Notes: generated by a model from the sequence alone, not told the origin. 64,000 nt of DNA from Streptomyces sp. CA-210063 (GCF_024612015.1 NZ_CP102512.1:5828001-5892000); one strand, 5' to 3'; counted from the stretch's first letter, positions 18,345-27,030 are shown. Program-made: numbers and translations.

Positions 18345-19316
18345 TCACGGTTCCAGTACCACCTTTCCCGTCGTGGCCCGGTTCTCCAGGGCGTGGTGGG
18401 CGGCGGCCGCCTCGGCCAGGGGGAAGCGGTGGACGGCCGGGGTGAGGCGGCCGGCGGCGGCCTCGGCGAGGGCGCGGAGTTCGAGGGTGCGGATGGGGTC
18501 GGGGCCGCCCGCCCGGCGGCGCATCTCCTCGCCCAGGACCGTCTCCGATACGCCTTCGACGACGTACGGTCCGCCGTCCTTGATGCCGTCCGCCGACCAG
18601 CCGAAGACGAGGTGTTTGCCGCCGGGGGCGAGGAGGGCGACGGACTCCCGCGCCGCGGCCCCGCCGACCCCGTCGAAGACGACCGTGGTCCTGCCCCGGT
18701 ACGCCGCGACCTTCTCCGGCCACGCCGGGTCCGTGTAGTCGACGGCGAGGTCGGCGCCGTTCGCCGCCACCCGGGCCGTCTTCTCGGGGCCGCCGGCGAG
18801 ACCGACGACCGTGGCGCCCGCGTTCTTGGCGTACTGCACGAGGAGCGTGCCGAGGCCGCCGGCCGCGGCCGGGATCACGACCACGTCGTCCGGGCCGAGT
18901 TCGGCGAAGAGCAGGATCCCCATCGCCGTACGGCCCGTGCCGATCATCGCCACGGCCTCGGCGAAGTCGAGGTTCTCCGGTACTTCGTGAAGGCGTTCGA
19001 CCTCCGTGACCGCCAGCTCGGCGTAACCGCCGGGTACGAAGCCGAGATGGGCGGTGACGCGCTTGCCGAGCCAGAGCTCCGGGACGCCCTCGCCGAGCGC
19101 CTCGACGACTCCGGCGACCTCGCGGCCGGGGATCGTGGGCAGTTCCGGGGCCGGCCCGGGGCCCGGAAGGCCCTCGCGGATGGCCGCGTCCAGCAGATGG
19201 ACGCCCGCCGCGGCGACGGCGATACGCACCTGCCCCGGGCCGGGCTCGGGGTCCGCGACCTTCTCGTACGTGAGGTTCTCGGCCGGACCGAAGGCGTGCA
19301 GACGGATGGCGTGCAT
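18345..19316 (-). CDS. Zinc-less quinone oxidoreductase-type MDR dehydrogenase, SoxR target
   Basis: The product has 323 residues of the medium-chain dehydrogenase/reductase superfamily. The N-terminal GroES-like part has no zinc-ligand cysteines; the NADPH-binding motif is AAAGGLGTLLVQYAK at about 150-164. It corresponds, to my recollection, to SCO4266, one of the five SoxR-regulated genes of S. coelicolor. It probably reduces quinones or actinorhodin-like redox compounds with NADPH. A SoxR box lies in the promoter, inside the end of the upstream gene. The start at 19316 is chosen because the family begins MHAIRLHAFG. Confidence 0.9.
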   Translation of the reverse strand: MHAIRLHAFGPAENLTYEKVADPEPGPGQVRIAVAAAGVHLLDAAIREGLPGPGPAPELPTIPGREVAGVVEALGEGVPELWLGKRVTAHLGFVPGGYAELAVTEVERLHEVPENLDFAEAVAMIGTGRTAMGILLFAELGPDDVVVIPAAAGGLGTLLVQYAKNAGATVVGLAGGPEKTARVAANGADLAVDYTDPAWPEKVAAYRGRTTVVFDGVGGAAARESVALLAPGGKHLVFGWSADGIKDGGPYVVEGVSETVLGEEMRRRAGGPDPIRTLELRALAEAAAGRLTPAVHRFPLAEAAAAHHALENRATTGKVVLEP

Positions 19317-19363
19317 GGAGGGCCCCCCCTTGGGTGAATTCGGTCGGTGGACCCAGCCTCCAA

Positions 19364-19385
19364 CCTCAAGCTCGCTTGAGGTCAA
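19364..19385 (-). promoter_or_regulatory. SoxR box within a promoter
   Basis: CCTCAAGCTCGCTTGAGG (19364-19381) has perfect 7-bp arms and matches the SoxR/MerR operator. On the minus strand TTGACC (19380-19385) is followed after 19 bp by GAGGCT, the long spacer typical of MerR-family activation. The box overlaps the stop codon of the upstream gene (19366-19368). Confidence 0.9.
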
Positions 19386-20628
19386 GGGTGTTCTTCGACC
19401 TCCTGCCCAGCGCCAGTGAGACGGCCGCGAGGGCGCTGTTGAAGGAGACCTCGGAGAGCACTCCCGGCGCCGCGACCTGGTCGCCCGCGAGGTAGACGCC
19501 GTCGCCCCGGTCCACGGCCGGGCGGTCGCGCCAGCTGGTGCCGGGCAGGTCGACCGCGCCCGTACGGCCGTTCGCGGTCGCCTCGCGCCGCCAGGTGACC
19601 CGGTCCCGCCAGCCGGGGAAGGCCAGGTCGAGCAGGTGCTCGGCCCGGGCGACCCCGTCGGCCCTCGACTCGTGGGGCGCGATCGGGAACTGTCCCTGGA
19701 GCAACTGCTCGCCCGCCGGGGCGAGCGTGCGGTCCTGTGCGGTGAACCGTTCGATCCAGCCGGGCGCGTCCAGGTCCGAGACCGCGAACGCGTCGCCGCG
19801 GCGGGTGCGGAGGGCGAGGTCGACGAGTGCCGTACGGCCGCTCGGCCAGGTCAGCGAGTCGTCCCCGAGCAGCCGGCGGGCGGCGTCGAGGGAGGTGGCG
19901 ACGATGACCGGGCTGTTGCCGGTGCCGGTGCCGGTGCCGGTGCCGGTTCCGGTTCCGGGGAGGGCGTCGAGGCTGTCGACCCGGCTGAGGGTCTCCATGC
20001 GGACGCCGAGGTTCCAGGCGCGGGCCGCCATCCGGTCGATGACGCTCGCCCAGCCGCCGCGGGGGTAGTGCGCCTCCGGGGGCAACTTCGTGGCCCGGCG
20101 CAGCCGTTCCTGCACGAACGCGGCGGACAGCGAGCCCGGGTCGTGGTGGAACAGCGCCACCGCCGAGTAGGCGGCGGCGGCACGCGCGGCCTCCTCGCCC
20201 GCCTGTTCGGTCGCCCAGGTGAGGAAGTCGACGTCGACGGGCGCCTGTTGGCTCGTACGGCGTGGGCGGAGGAGCTTGAGCATTCCGAACGGCGGGGTCC
20301 GGCGCAGGGCGCCCCGGTGGTGCAGCCGCAGCCGGGCGGCCTCCAGGGGTGGGAGGGGCGCGAGCGGCCCGATCAGGTCCCGTTGGCCGAGCCAGGTCCA
20401 GTGCGGGCCGCCGTTGTACAGGGCGTGCGGCCCCTCGTTCGTCCGGTACGGCCCCTCCGCGGTCCGCGCCCGGCCGCCGAGCGTGTGGTGCGCCTCGTAG
20501 AGGGTGACCTTCGCGCCCGCCTCGGCGGCGGTGATCGCCGCGGTGAGCCCGGCGAAACCGCCGCCGATGACGGTGAGGGGGACGGGGGTGCGGGTGGAGG
20601 GGTCGTGCGTGGCTGGAGCGCGGTGCAT
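19366..20628 (-). CDS. FAD-dependent amine oxidase/phytoene desaturase-like protein
   Basis: The product has 420 residues. The dinucleotide-binding fold at the N-terminus reads VIGGGFAGLTAA followed by YEAHHTLGGRART, the GR-type FAD signature. The C-terminal FAD segment is GVYLAGDQVAAPGVLSEVSFNSA. The substrate is unknown. ATG 20628 follows GAGGGAG. The gene contains a six-base repeat coding for Gly-Thr and its last seven codons form the -35 and SoxR box of the next gene. It might be cotranscribed with that gene, which would then have two promoters. Confidence 0.85.
   Translation of the reverse strand: MHRAPATHDPSTRTPVPLTVIGGGFAGLTAAITAAEAGAKVTLYEAHHTLGGRARTAEGPYRTNEGPHALYNGGPHWTWLGQRDLIGPLAPLPPLEAARLRLHHRGALRRTPPFGMLKLLRPRRTSQQAPVDVDFLTWATEQAGEEAARAAAAYSAVALFHHDPGSLSAAFVQERLRRATKLPPEAHYPRGGWASVIDRMAARAWNLGVRMETLSRVDSLDALPGTGTGTGTGTGTGNSPVIVATSLDAARRLLGDDSLTWPSGRTALVDLALRTRRGDAFAVSDLDAPGWIERFTAQDRTLAPAGEQLLQGQFPIAPHESRADGVARAEHLLDLAFPGWRDRVTWRREATANGRTGAVDLPGTSWRDRPAVDRGDGVYLAGDQVAAPGVLSEVSFNSALAAVSLALGRRSKNTLDLKRA
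19915..19956. repeat. In-frame hexanucleotide repeat
   Basis: Seven consecutive hexamers (one GTTGCC, four GGTGCC, two GGTTCC) encode a Gly-Thr run in the FAD protein. Changes in copy number would keep the frame. Confidence 0.9.
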
Positions 20629-20768
20629 GGCTGGGCTCCCTCGGGTCTGTGTGGCCTGTCCGTGAGTACGACAGGTCGAGGGCGCCGGAATGTGACATGG
20701 GGCTGTGGGTGGGGGCTTCACCGGTTCATTTGCGCAGGTCAGGTGGATTGTCAGTGGTGGGGTGCACG

Positions 20769-21446
20769 ATGGGGGGCATGGTGAGGGCGAGGTCGGTGGT
20801 GAAGGCGGCGCGGCGGCCGGAGGTGCGGTTGTCGGTGCTGGAGGCGTACGCGGGCGGGGAGTTGGAGCCCGACGGGGACTACGACGGGCTGGAGTTCCGG
20901 GACGAGGACTTCGTCGGGCAGGACGGCGGGGGTGCCCGTTTCATGGACTGCGCGCTGACGGGCTGCGCGCTGGACGAGACGCGGCTGCGTCGCGCCCGTT
21001 TCCTCGACTGCGTCCTCACGGGGATACGGGGCGTCGGCACGCATCTGGCCGAGGCGACGTTGCGTGACGTGGAGCTGGTCGACGCGCGCCTGGGCGGGGT
21101 GCGGCTGCATGGCGCCGTGCTGGAGCGTGTCCTCGTCCGCGGCGGCAAGATCGACTATCTCAACCTGCGTGAGGCCCGGCTCAGGGACGTCGTCTTCGAG
21201 GACTGCGTGCTTGTCGAGCCGGATTTCGGGGGTGCGCGGTTGGAGCGGGTCGCGTTTGTGGGGTGCGCGTTGAAGGGGGCCGATCTGACTGGGGTGACGT
21301 TGGTCGACGTGGACCTGCGGGAGGCCGCGTCGGTGGAGATCGCCCGGGGGGTGGATCGGTTGTCGGGGGCGGTGATCAGCGCGGCTCAGTTGATGGATCT
21401 GGCGCCGGTGCTGGCGGGGGAGATGGGGATTCGGGTGGAGGGGTGA
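20769..21446 (+). CDS. Pentapeptide-repeat protein
   Basis: The product has 225 residues. From about residue 50 to 200 the sequence follows an A(D/N)LXX-like five-residue periodicity (ARFMDCALTGCALDETRLRRARFLDCVLTG ... GADLTGVTLVDVDLREA in phases), folding as a right-handed quadrilateral beta-helix. Known members include gyrase-protecting MfpA/Qnr, but most have no known role and nothing here points to gyrase. ATG 20769 is preferred (GGGG 6 nt upstream); ATG 20778 is also possible. Confidence 0.85.
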   Translation: MGGMVRARSVVKAARRPEVRLSVLEAYAGGELEPDGDYDGLEFRDEDFVGQDGGGARFMDCALTGCALDETRLRRARFLDCVLTGIRGVGTHLAEATLRDVELVDARLGGVRLHGAVLERVLVRGGKIDYLNLREARLRDVVFEDCVLVEPDFGGARLERVAFVGCALKGADLTGVTLVDVDLREAASVEIARGVDRLSGAVISAAQLMDLAPVLAGEMGIRVEG

Positions 21447-21466
21447 GGGGGGTGTCGGCGGGGTGG

Positions 21467-21528
21467 TTTTTCGCCCCCGCCGCCCCTACCCATTCCCATC
21501 CCAAGGGGCTGCCGCCCCTTCGACCCCG
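21467..21528 (+). repeat. Repeat family B, copy 2
   Basis: TTTTCGCCCCCGCCGCCCCT followed by CATCCCAAGGGGCTGCCGCCCC; directly upstream of a full-length family A palindrome. Confidence 0.85.
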
Positions 21529-21536
21529 CACGCGAT

Positions 21537-21676
21537 AGAGCTCGGGGGGATGGGGTTGTCGGGCGGGTGCGGGTGGGTTGGGGTTGCTCGCGCAGTTCCC
21601 CGCGCCCCTCAAAAAGCAGGGGCTGCGCCCCGTGCTTTTTGCTTTTAGGGGGCGCGGGGAACTGCGCGACGAGCCA
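21537..21676. repeat. Palindromic repeat family A, near full-length copy 3
   Basis: The left arm starts at GAGCTCGGGGGG and runs to GCTCGCGCAGTTCCCCGC (21586-21603); the right arm is the inverse at 21647-21670. Between them lies AAAAAGCAGGGGCTGCGCCCC/TTTTTGCTTTT. The transcript would fold into a very long hairpin. Confidence 0.9.
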
Positions 21677-21700
21677 CGACGCTCCGGCACGTACCCACTC

Positions 21701-21741
21701 ACCGATCTCACCGATCTCACCGATCTCACCGATCTCACCGA
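21701..21741. repeat. 9-bp tandem repeat
   Basis: ACCGATCTC is repeated four times plus a partial fifth copy, just before the 3' end of the next minus-strand gene. Confidence 0.9.
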
Positions 21742-21762
21742 TGACACCTCTCATCCCGGGCC

Positions 21763-22263
21763 CTAGGCGACCCTGGGGAAGCGGGCCTGGAGGGTCCAGA
21801 TCGCGGGGTTCTCGCTGAGGGCGTCGTGCAGATCGCACAGGTCGGCGACGAGGTCGTGCAGGAAGTCCCTCGCTTCCTTGCGGAGCTCGGCGTGGGAGAA
21901 GGTCAGCGGCGGCTCGTCCGCCGGCATCCAGTCCGCCTCGACGTCCACCCACCCGAAGCGGCGCATGAAGAGCATGCGGTCGGTCGACTCGGTGAAGTCG
22001 AGCTCCGCGTACTGGGGCCGGGAGGCACGGGAGCCCGCCGGGTCCTGGTCCAGCTGTTCCACGATGTCGCACAGCGCCCACGCGAAGTCCAGCACCGGCA
22101 CCCATCCCCAGGCTGTGGACAGCTCCCGGTCCGCCTTGGTGTCGGCGAGGTAGACGTCACCGCAGAAGAGGTCGTGTCGCAGGGCGTAGACGTCCGCGCG
22201 GCGGTAGTCGGTCTGCGGTGGATCGGGGAAGCGGTTGGAGAGGGCGTAGCCGATGTCGAGCAC
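21763..22263 (-). CDS. Hypothetical protein of 166 residues
   Basis: An acidic, Asp/Trp-rich soluble protein without signal peptide or membrane segment. Sequence features include DYRRADVYALRHDLFCGDVYL near the start and a helical C-terminus ending IWTLQARFPRVA. It resembles small immunity-like or DUF proteins common in Streptomyces, but I cannot assign a family. The GTG start at 22263 has no Shine-Dalgarno; its promoter would overlap that of the divergent M1 peptidase gene. Confidence 0.65.
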   Translation of the reverse strand: MLDIGYALSNRFPDPPQTDYRRADVYALRHDLFCGDVYLADTKADRELSTAWGWVPVLDFAWALCDIVEQLDQDPAGSRASRPQYAELDFTESTDRMLFMRRFGWVDVEADWMPADEPPLTFSHAELRKEARDFLHDLVADLCDLHDALSENPAIWTLQARFPRVA

Positions 22264-22300
22264 GTAGGCGATGGTGTCATGGCCTCATAGGATCTCCGAC

Positions 22301-23911
22301 GTGTCCCGATCCGCACCGGTTGTCCCGGCCGCCCTGCTCACCGTCGCGCTGGCACTCACCCTCACCTCGTGCACCGAGGGCGGCGACAACGCCGATCGCG
22401 GCGGCGGGAACGCCGGCACGCGGGGCTCCGCCGGCCTGCGGGACCCGTACTTCCCGAAGCTCGGCAACGGCGGCTACGACGTCACGCACTACGACCTCAC
22501 GCTCAAGTACGACCCCCCGTCCGACGCCGAGCCCGAGTCCGAGACCGACACCGGTGCCCAGTCGGTCGACCACCTGAGCGGCACCGCCGTCGTCACCGCA
22601 CGGGCGACGCGCGCCCTCGACGCCTTCAACCTCGACCTGAAGGGGATGGACGTCGAGTCGGTCACCGTCGAGGGCACGGCGGCGCGGTGGAAGCGGGCGG
22701 GGCAGGAGCTCACCGTCACGCCCGAGCAGGGGCTCGACGAGGGAGAGACGTTCCGTACGACGGTGCGTTACTCGGGCACCCCGGAGACGATCACCGACCC
22801 GGACGGTTCCCGGGAGGGCTGGCTGCCGACCGCCGACGGGGTCCTCGCGCTCGGCGAACCGACGGGCTCGATGACATGGTTCCCCGGCAACCACCACCCC
22901 TCCGACAAGGCGGCCTACGACCTCACGGTGACCGTCCCCGAGGGCCTGCGGGCCGTCTCCAACGGGGAGTTGAAGAGCGAGGACACCAAGAGCGGCCGTA
23001 CGACCTACTCCTGGCACACCGCCGAACCGATGGCGAGCTATGTGGTCACGATCGCGATCGGCACGTACGAGATCCGCCGCTCGACGGTGGGCGAGAAGGC
23101 GGGGGAGAGGGCGGACGAAGGGGCGGACGGGAGCGCGGACGAAGGAGCGGACGGGAGCGCGGACGACAGCGCGGAGGAGGGGGCGGGCAAGGGGGTCGGC
23201 AAGGGCGGCGGACTACCGGTGTACGTCGCCGTCGACCCGGCCCAGGCCGAGGACGGCCGTGAGGTCCTCGGCCGTATCCCGGAGGTCGTGGCGTGGGCGG
23301 AGGCGAACTTCGGCCCGTACCCCTTCTCCTCCACCGGCGCGATCGTCGACAGGCCGGGGGACGTCGCGTACGCCCTGGAGACCCAGAACCGCCCCGTCTT
23401 CCCCGGCGTCCCCGACATCTCGCTCCTCGTCCACGAGCTGGCCCACCAGTGGTACGGCAACTCCGTCACCCCCAAGACCTGGCGCGACATGTGGCTCAAC
23501 GAGGGCTTCGCCACGTACGCCGAGTGGCTGTGGCAGGAGGATCACGGCGGCGACACCGCCCAGGAGATCTTCGACGCGCTCTACGAGGGCGACCACTACG
23601 AGGACGCCGCCTCGGACGAGGCCCTCTGGGACTTCCCGCCCGCGAAGCCCCCGAGCGCCGCCCGTATCTCCGACAGCCCGGTCTACGAGCGGGGCGCCAT
23701 GGTCCTGCACAAGATCCGCGAGGCCATCGGCGACGACGCCTTCTTCGGCCTCCTCCAGGGCTGGGCCACCGCCCACCGCCACGGCAACGCGGACACGGCC
23801 GACTTCACCGCGTACGCCGAGAAGTACGCGAAGAAGACGGCCCCGGATGCCGATCTGACCCCGGTGTGGGAGGACTGGCTGTACGGGGAGGGCAGGCCGC
23901 CGGGGGCGTGA
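22301..23911 (+). CDS. Secreted M1-family zinc metallopeptidase (lipoprotein)
   Basis: The product has 536 residues. A lipoprotein signal ends LTSC (about residue 24). The gluzincin zinc site is HELAH at 378-382 with the third ligand Glu401 (HExxH-x18-E). The exopeptidase GAMEN loop is replaced by ETQNRP. An acidic low-complexity insert (DEGADGSA-type repeats) occupies about residues 270-305. The family cleaves N-terminal residues; here on the outer face of the membrane. TAGGAT lies 7 nt before the GTG start, a leaderless pattern. Confidence 0.92.
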   Translation: MSRSAPVVPAALLTVALALTLTSCTEGGDNADRGGGNAGTRGSAGLRDPYFPKLGNGGYDVTHYDLTLKYDPPSDAEPESETDTGAQSVDHLSGTAVVTARATRALDAFNLDLKGMDVESVTVEGTAARWKRAGQELTVTPEQGLDEGETFRTTVRYSGTPETITDPDGSREGWLPTADGVLALGEPTGSMTWFPGNHHPSDKAAYDLTVTVPEGLRAVSNGELKSEDTKSGRTTYSWHTAEPMASYVVTIAIGTYEIRRSTVGEKAGERADEGADGSADEGADGSADDSAEEGAGKGVGKGGGLPVYVAVDPAQAEDGREVLGRIPEVVAWAEANFGPYPFSSTGAIVDRPGDVAYALETQNRPVFPGVPDISLLVHELAHQWYGNSVTPKTWRDMWLNEGFATYAEWLWQEDHGGDTAQEIFDALYEGDHYEDAASDEALWDFPPAKPPSAARISDSPVYERGAMVLHKIREAIGDDAFFGLLQGWATAHRHGNADTADFTAYAEKYAKKTAPDADLTPVWEDWLYGEGRPPGA

Positions 23912-23920
23912 GCCGGGTCC

Positions 23921-24889
23921 TCACTTCTCGGAGGTCTCCGACTCCTGGAACTCCGCCAGCAGCCGCGGCAGTTCGGGCGGCCATACGGCCTCCTCCGCCT
24001 CGGCGAGTTCCCGGCGGCTCCACCAGCGCCAGGCCAGGATGCCCTCCTCGGCGCGCGCGGCGGCGAGGGGGCCGCCGACCGGTTCGCGGCGTGGGCCCCG
24101 GGTGACGTAGATCTGCTCGTGCTGGCGGACGGGGATGCCGGCGCGGGTGAAGTCATGCTCCCAGGTGCAGAGGAAGGCGCCCGGCTCCAGGTCCGTCCAG
24201 CCCGTCTCCTCGCGGAGCTCCCGCAGGGCACCCTCGCGCGGTGTCTCGTCCGCCTCCAGGCCGCCGCCGGGCAGGGCCCAGTGCGCGCCCACCTCGTCGT
24301 TGACGTACTGGAAGAGGAAGACCGCGCCCTCCGGGTCGAGGACGGCGACACGCGCGGCCGGGCGTCGCGTACGCAGCGTCTTGCGCAACACCGTGCAGGG
24401 ACGCCCCAGTTGGCGGTCCCGGCGGTGCTCGACGACCTCGTAACCGAGGGAGGTCCAGAAGACGAGGGCGCCGGGGTTGTTGTCGAGGACGGCCAGCCGT
24501 ACGGCGGTACGCCCGGCCCGCCGGAACCGTTCCTCGACGAGCGCGGCCAACTGCCGCCCGTGTCCCTGGCGTTGCACGCCCGCGTGGATGAGCAGCAGCC
24601 CGATCCACGGGTCGGGGTCGGCCGGGTCGGGATGCCGGGCGAGGGTGATGGCGCCCCCGACGACGCTGCCGTCCTCGGCGCGGGCGAGCAGGACCTCCAC
24701 GTCCGGGTTGGCCAGTTCCACGCTCAGCGCCGCGCCCACCTGCTCGGGACGGATGTCGTCCGCGTCCGGGAAGTCGCCGCTCAGGGCGTAGAAGTCGCGG
24801 TTGGAGGCGTGCAGGGCGGTGAGTTCGGCGAGAAGGGGGCCGGGGATGGTCCCGTCCTCGGCCGTGCGGAGGGTTTCGAGCAGCAGCAT
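23921..24889 (-). CDS. GNAT acetyltransferase-Nudix hydrolase fusion
   Basis: The product has 322 residues. Residues 1-170 are a GNAT domain with the acetyl-CoA loop VQRQGHGRQL (105-114) and the C-terminal LGYEVVEHR strand. Residues 175-320 are a Nudix domain with a complete Nudix box GGLEADETPREGALRELREETGW (read in two halves, about 208-231). Both active sites look intact, so one protein could acetylate and hydrolyse. The ATG follows TAGCGT by 6 nt (leaderless). Substrates unknown. Confidence 0.9.
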   Translation of the reverse strand: MLLLETLRTAEDGTIPGPLLAELTALHASNRDFYALSGDFPDADDIRPEQVGAALSVELANPDVEVLLARAEDGSVVGGAITLARHPDPADPDPWIGLLLIHAGVQRQGHGRQLAALVEERFRRAGRTAVRLAVLDNNPGALVFWTSLGYEVVEHRRDRQLGRPCTVLRKTLRTRRPAARVAVLDPEGAVFLFQYVNDEVGAHWALPGGGLEADETPREGALRELREETGWTDLEPGAFLCTWEHDFTRAGIPVRQHEQIYVTRGPRREPVGGPLAAARAEEGILAWRWWSRRELAEAEEAVWPPELPRLLAEFQESETSEK

Positions 24890-25004
24890 GCCCGCACGCT
24901 ATCGACCAGGTCCGACACCAGGCGGCGGGCTGAGCTTCTCGATCCCCTGTCGTGTGCCGGGAACTACAGTTCGTCCTCGGCCGCACTGGGTCCGAAGGAG
25001 GCGT

Positions 25005-25673
25005 GTGGAACAGCGGGTGCGTGTGCACAAGGTCCGGCTGGGCGGCGACGAGTACCGGGTGGTCAGGCCGGCCGCGTCCCCGGCACGGTTGGCGTTGCAT
25101 GACGACCATCACTGGCTGTCCATGTATGCCGACCGGGGTGGCGCGGAACAGTTCGTCGCCATGTGGGCGTTGGCCGCGCGGTCCGCCCGGTCGCTGATCC
25201 ATCTGCCGATCCGGGCCAACCCCGCTCCCGACGGTGTCGTCGGCGACGGTGAACCCGTCTCGCTCGACCTGGTTCTGGTCCACCACAGCTTGCGGTTTCC
25301 GACCGCCTCGTGGAAGGACGTGCGGTCACGGCTCGACGCCGGCAAGCCCCATACGACGGCCACCCCGGACCACGACTTCCCGGAGAAGGCCGCCATCGAC
25401 CACCGGCGGCGGGGATACCGGTCGTACCGCGACCATCTCGCTTTCGACATCGCGGCGCACACCCTTTTCGTCGTGGGCAGCCCCACCGCGTTCCGGGAGT
25501 ACGGCACCGCGCTGCGGGGCCTCGTCGACGAGGCCCCGTCGTTCCCGCACCGGTACCCGAACGCCGGGCACTTCTGTGTCGAGCTGGGCCCGGGGCCCTG
25601 GTCACGGATCCGGCACCGGCGGCGCGTACCCGCCCCGCTGCACATCCAGTACACCGCCGACTGGCGGGTGTGA
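25005..25673 (+). CDS. Conserved hypothetical protein, 222 residues
   Basis: A soluble protein without recognisable motif, rich in His, Arg and Tyr. It opens VEQRVRVHKVRLGGDEYRVV and has the segment HTLFVVGSPTAFREYGTALRGLVDEAP. The GTG start is fixed by GAAGGAGG directly upstream at good spacing; longer versions would run into the divergent gene's promoter. It converges on terD with a perfect shared terminator. Function not recognised. Confidence 0.65.
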   Translation: MEQRVRVHKVRLGGDEYRVVRPAASPARLALHDDHHWLSMYADRGGAEQFVAMWALAARSARSLIHLPIRANPAPDGVVGDGEPVSLDLVLVHHSLRFPTASWKDVRSRLDAGKPHTTATPDHDFPEKAAIDHRRRGYRSYRDHLAFDIAAHTLFVVGSPTAFREYGTALRGLVDEAPSFPHRYPNAGHFCVELGPGPWSRIRHRRRVPAPLHIQYTADWRV

Positions 25674-25715
25674 CGGCGCCCGAAGGCCCCCGCCGTGGCA
25701 GTGGACGTGACAGCC

Positions 25716-25754
25716 GAAGGCCCCGCCGCGACGGTGTGTCGCGGCGGGGCCTTC
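25716..25754. terminator. Bidirectional terminator between convergent genes
   Basis: A 17-bp perfect stem (25716-25732 with 25738-25754) and a 5-nt loop between the hypothetical gene and terD. Confidence 0.93.
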
Positions 25755-25786
25755 AGTGGTGTGGCGTGGGGCGATGGCCCCGGACG

Positions 25787-26362
25787 TCAGACGCTGACGC
25801 CGAAGTCCTGGGCGATGCCGACGAGGCCCGAGGCGTAGCCCTGGCCCACGGCGCGGAACTTCCACTCGGCGCCGTTGCGGTAGAGCTCGCCGAAGACCAT
25901 GGCGGTTTCGGTGGCGGCGTCCTCGGAGAGGTCGTAGCGGGCGAGCTCGGCGCCGCCGGCCTGGTTGATGATGCGGATGTAGGCGTTGCGGACCTGGCCG
26001 AAGTTCTGCGAGCGGTTCTCCGCGTCGTAGATGGAGACCGGGAAGACGATCTTGTCGATGTCGGCGGGGAGGCCCGCCAGGTTGACGTTGATCGCCTCGT
26101 CGTCGCCCGCGCCCTCACCCGTGCGGTTGTCGCCGGTGTGGACGATGGTCTGGTCCGGCGTCTGCTTGTTGTTGAAGAAGACGAAGTGGCCGTCCGAGTA
26201 GACCTTGCCCTGGGGGTTGACCGCGATCGCGGAGGCGTCGAGGTCGAAGTCCGTGCCGGTGGTGGTGCGGACGTCCCAGCCGAGCCCCACGGTGACGGCG
26301 GTCAGGCCCGGAGCCTCCTTGGTGAGCGAGACGTTGCCACCCTTGGACAGGCTTACAGCCAT
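25787..26362 (-). CDS. terD: TerD-family calcium-binding stress protein
   Basis: The product has 191 residues, the standard TerD length. It has MAVSLSKGGNVSLTKEAPGL at the start, the calcium-binding DFDLDASAIAV and GAGDDEAINVNL acidic loops, and AENRSQNFGQVRNAYIRI. TerD proteins belong to tellurite/colicin/phage-inhibition-type stress systems; in S. coelicolor a TerD at this locus affects differentiation. Here it stands alone without terABC neighbours. GGAAGGAC precedes the ATG. Confidence 0.95.
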   Translation of the reverse strand: MAVSLSKGGNVSLTKEAPGLTAVTVGLGWDVRTTTGTDFDLDASAIAVNPQGKVYSDGHFVFFNNKQTPDQTIVHTGDNRTGEGAGDDEAINVNLAGLPADIDKIVFPVSIYDAENRSQNFGQVRNAYIRIINQAGGAELARYDLSEDAATETAMVFGELYRNGAEWKFRAVGQGYASGLVGIAQDFGVSV

Positions 26363-26546
26363 GGTTGGGAGTCCTTCCCTCGTTGCTTACGTGCCTTACG
26401 GGCTTCGTGCCGGGGACGAAGCTACCTGTACCCCTATGAACGTCGGGAGGGGCGCCAGAGGTTCCTGCGGTTTTTACTTTCTTTACTCGGGGCCGGGCGG
26501 GGAAAAGCGCGTGACGTGGACCGGACATTCGCGCGACCATGGGGGC

Positions 26547-26975
26547 ATGTCCGGTCCCCACGTCATCCGCGGCTCCGTCTCGCTTCCCGAGGCCGAGCTC
26601 ATGTGGCGTTTCTCCCGGTCCTCCGGTCCCGGCGGACAACATGTCAACACCAGCGACTCGCAGGTCGAGCTGCGGTTCGACCTCGCGAACACCGAGGCGC
26701 TGCCCGAGGTGTGGAAGGCGCGGGCGCTGGAGCGGCTCGCCGGTCGGCTCGTCGACGGGGTCGTCAGCGTGCGGGCCTCCGAGCACCGTTCCCAGTGGCG
26801 AAACCGGGAGACCGCCGCCGTACGTCTCGCCGCGTTGCTCGCGGAGGCGACCGCGCCGCCGCCCAGGCCGCGGCGGGCGACCCGGATCCCGAGGGGGATC
26901 AACGAGCGGCGGCTGCGGGAGAAGAAGCAGCGGTCCGACACCAAGCGGGGGCGGTCGGGGCGCGACTGGGGGTGA
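26547..26975 (+). CDS. arfB: ArfB/YaeJ-type peptidyl-tRNA hydrolase (ribosome rescue)
   Basis: The product has 142 residues. The release-factor catalytic motif SGPGGQHVNTSDS places GGQ at residues 29-31, and the basic C-terminal tail (KKQRSDTKRGRSGR) is the part that enters the mRNA channel of stalled ribosomes. It lacks codon-recognition domains, as expected of ArfB. It hydrolyses peptidyl-tRNA on ribosomes stalled without a stop codon. The short G-run before the ATG is a weak ribosome binding site. Confidence 0.92.
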   Translation: MSGPHVIRGSVSLPEAELMWRFSRSSGPGGQHVNTSDSQVELRFDLANTEALPEVWKARALERLAGRLVDGVVSVRASEHRSQWRNRETAAVRLAALLAEATAPPPRPRRATRIPRGINERRLREKKQRSDTKRGRSGRDWG

Positions 26976-27030
26976 GGCCAGACCCTGGGCCGCCGGACGG
27001 GTTCACCGCGGCGGCTTGGTGCAGCGGCTC

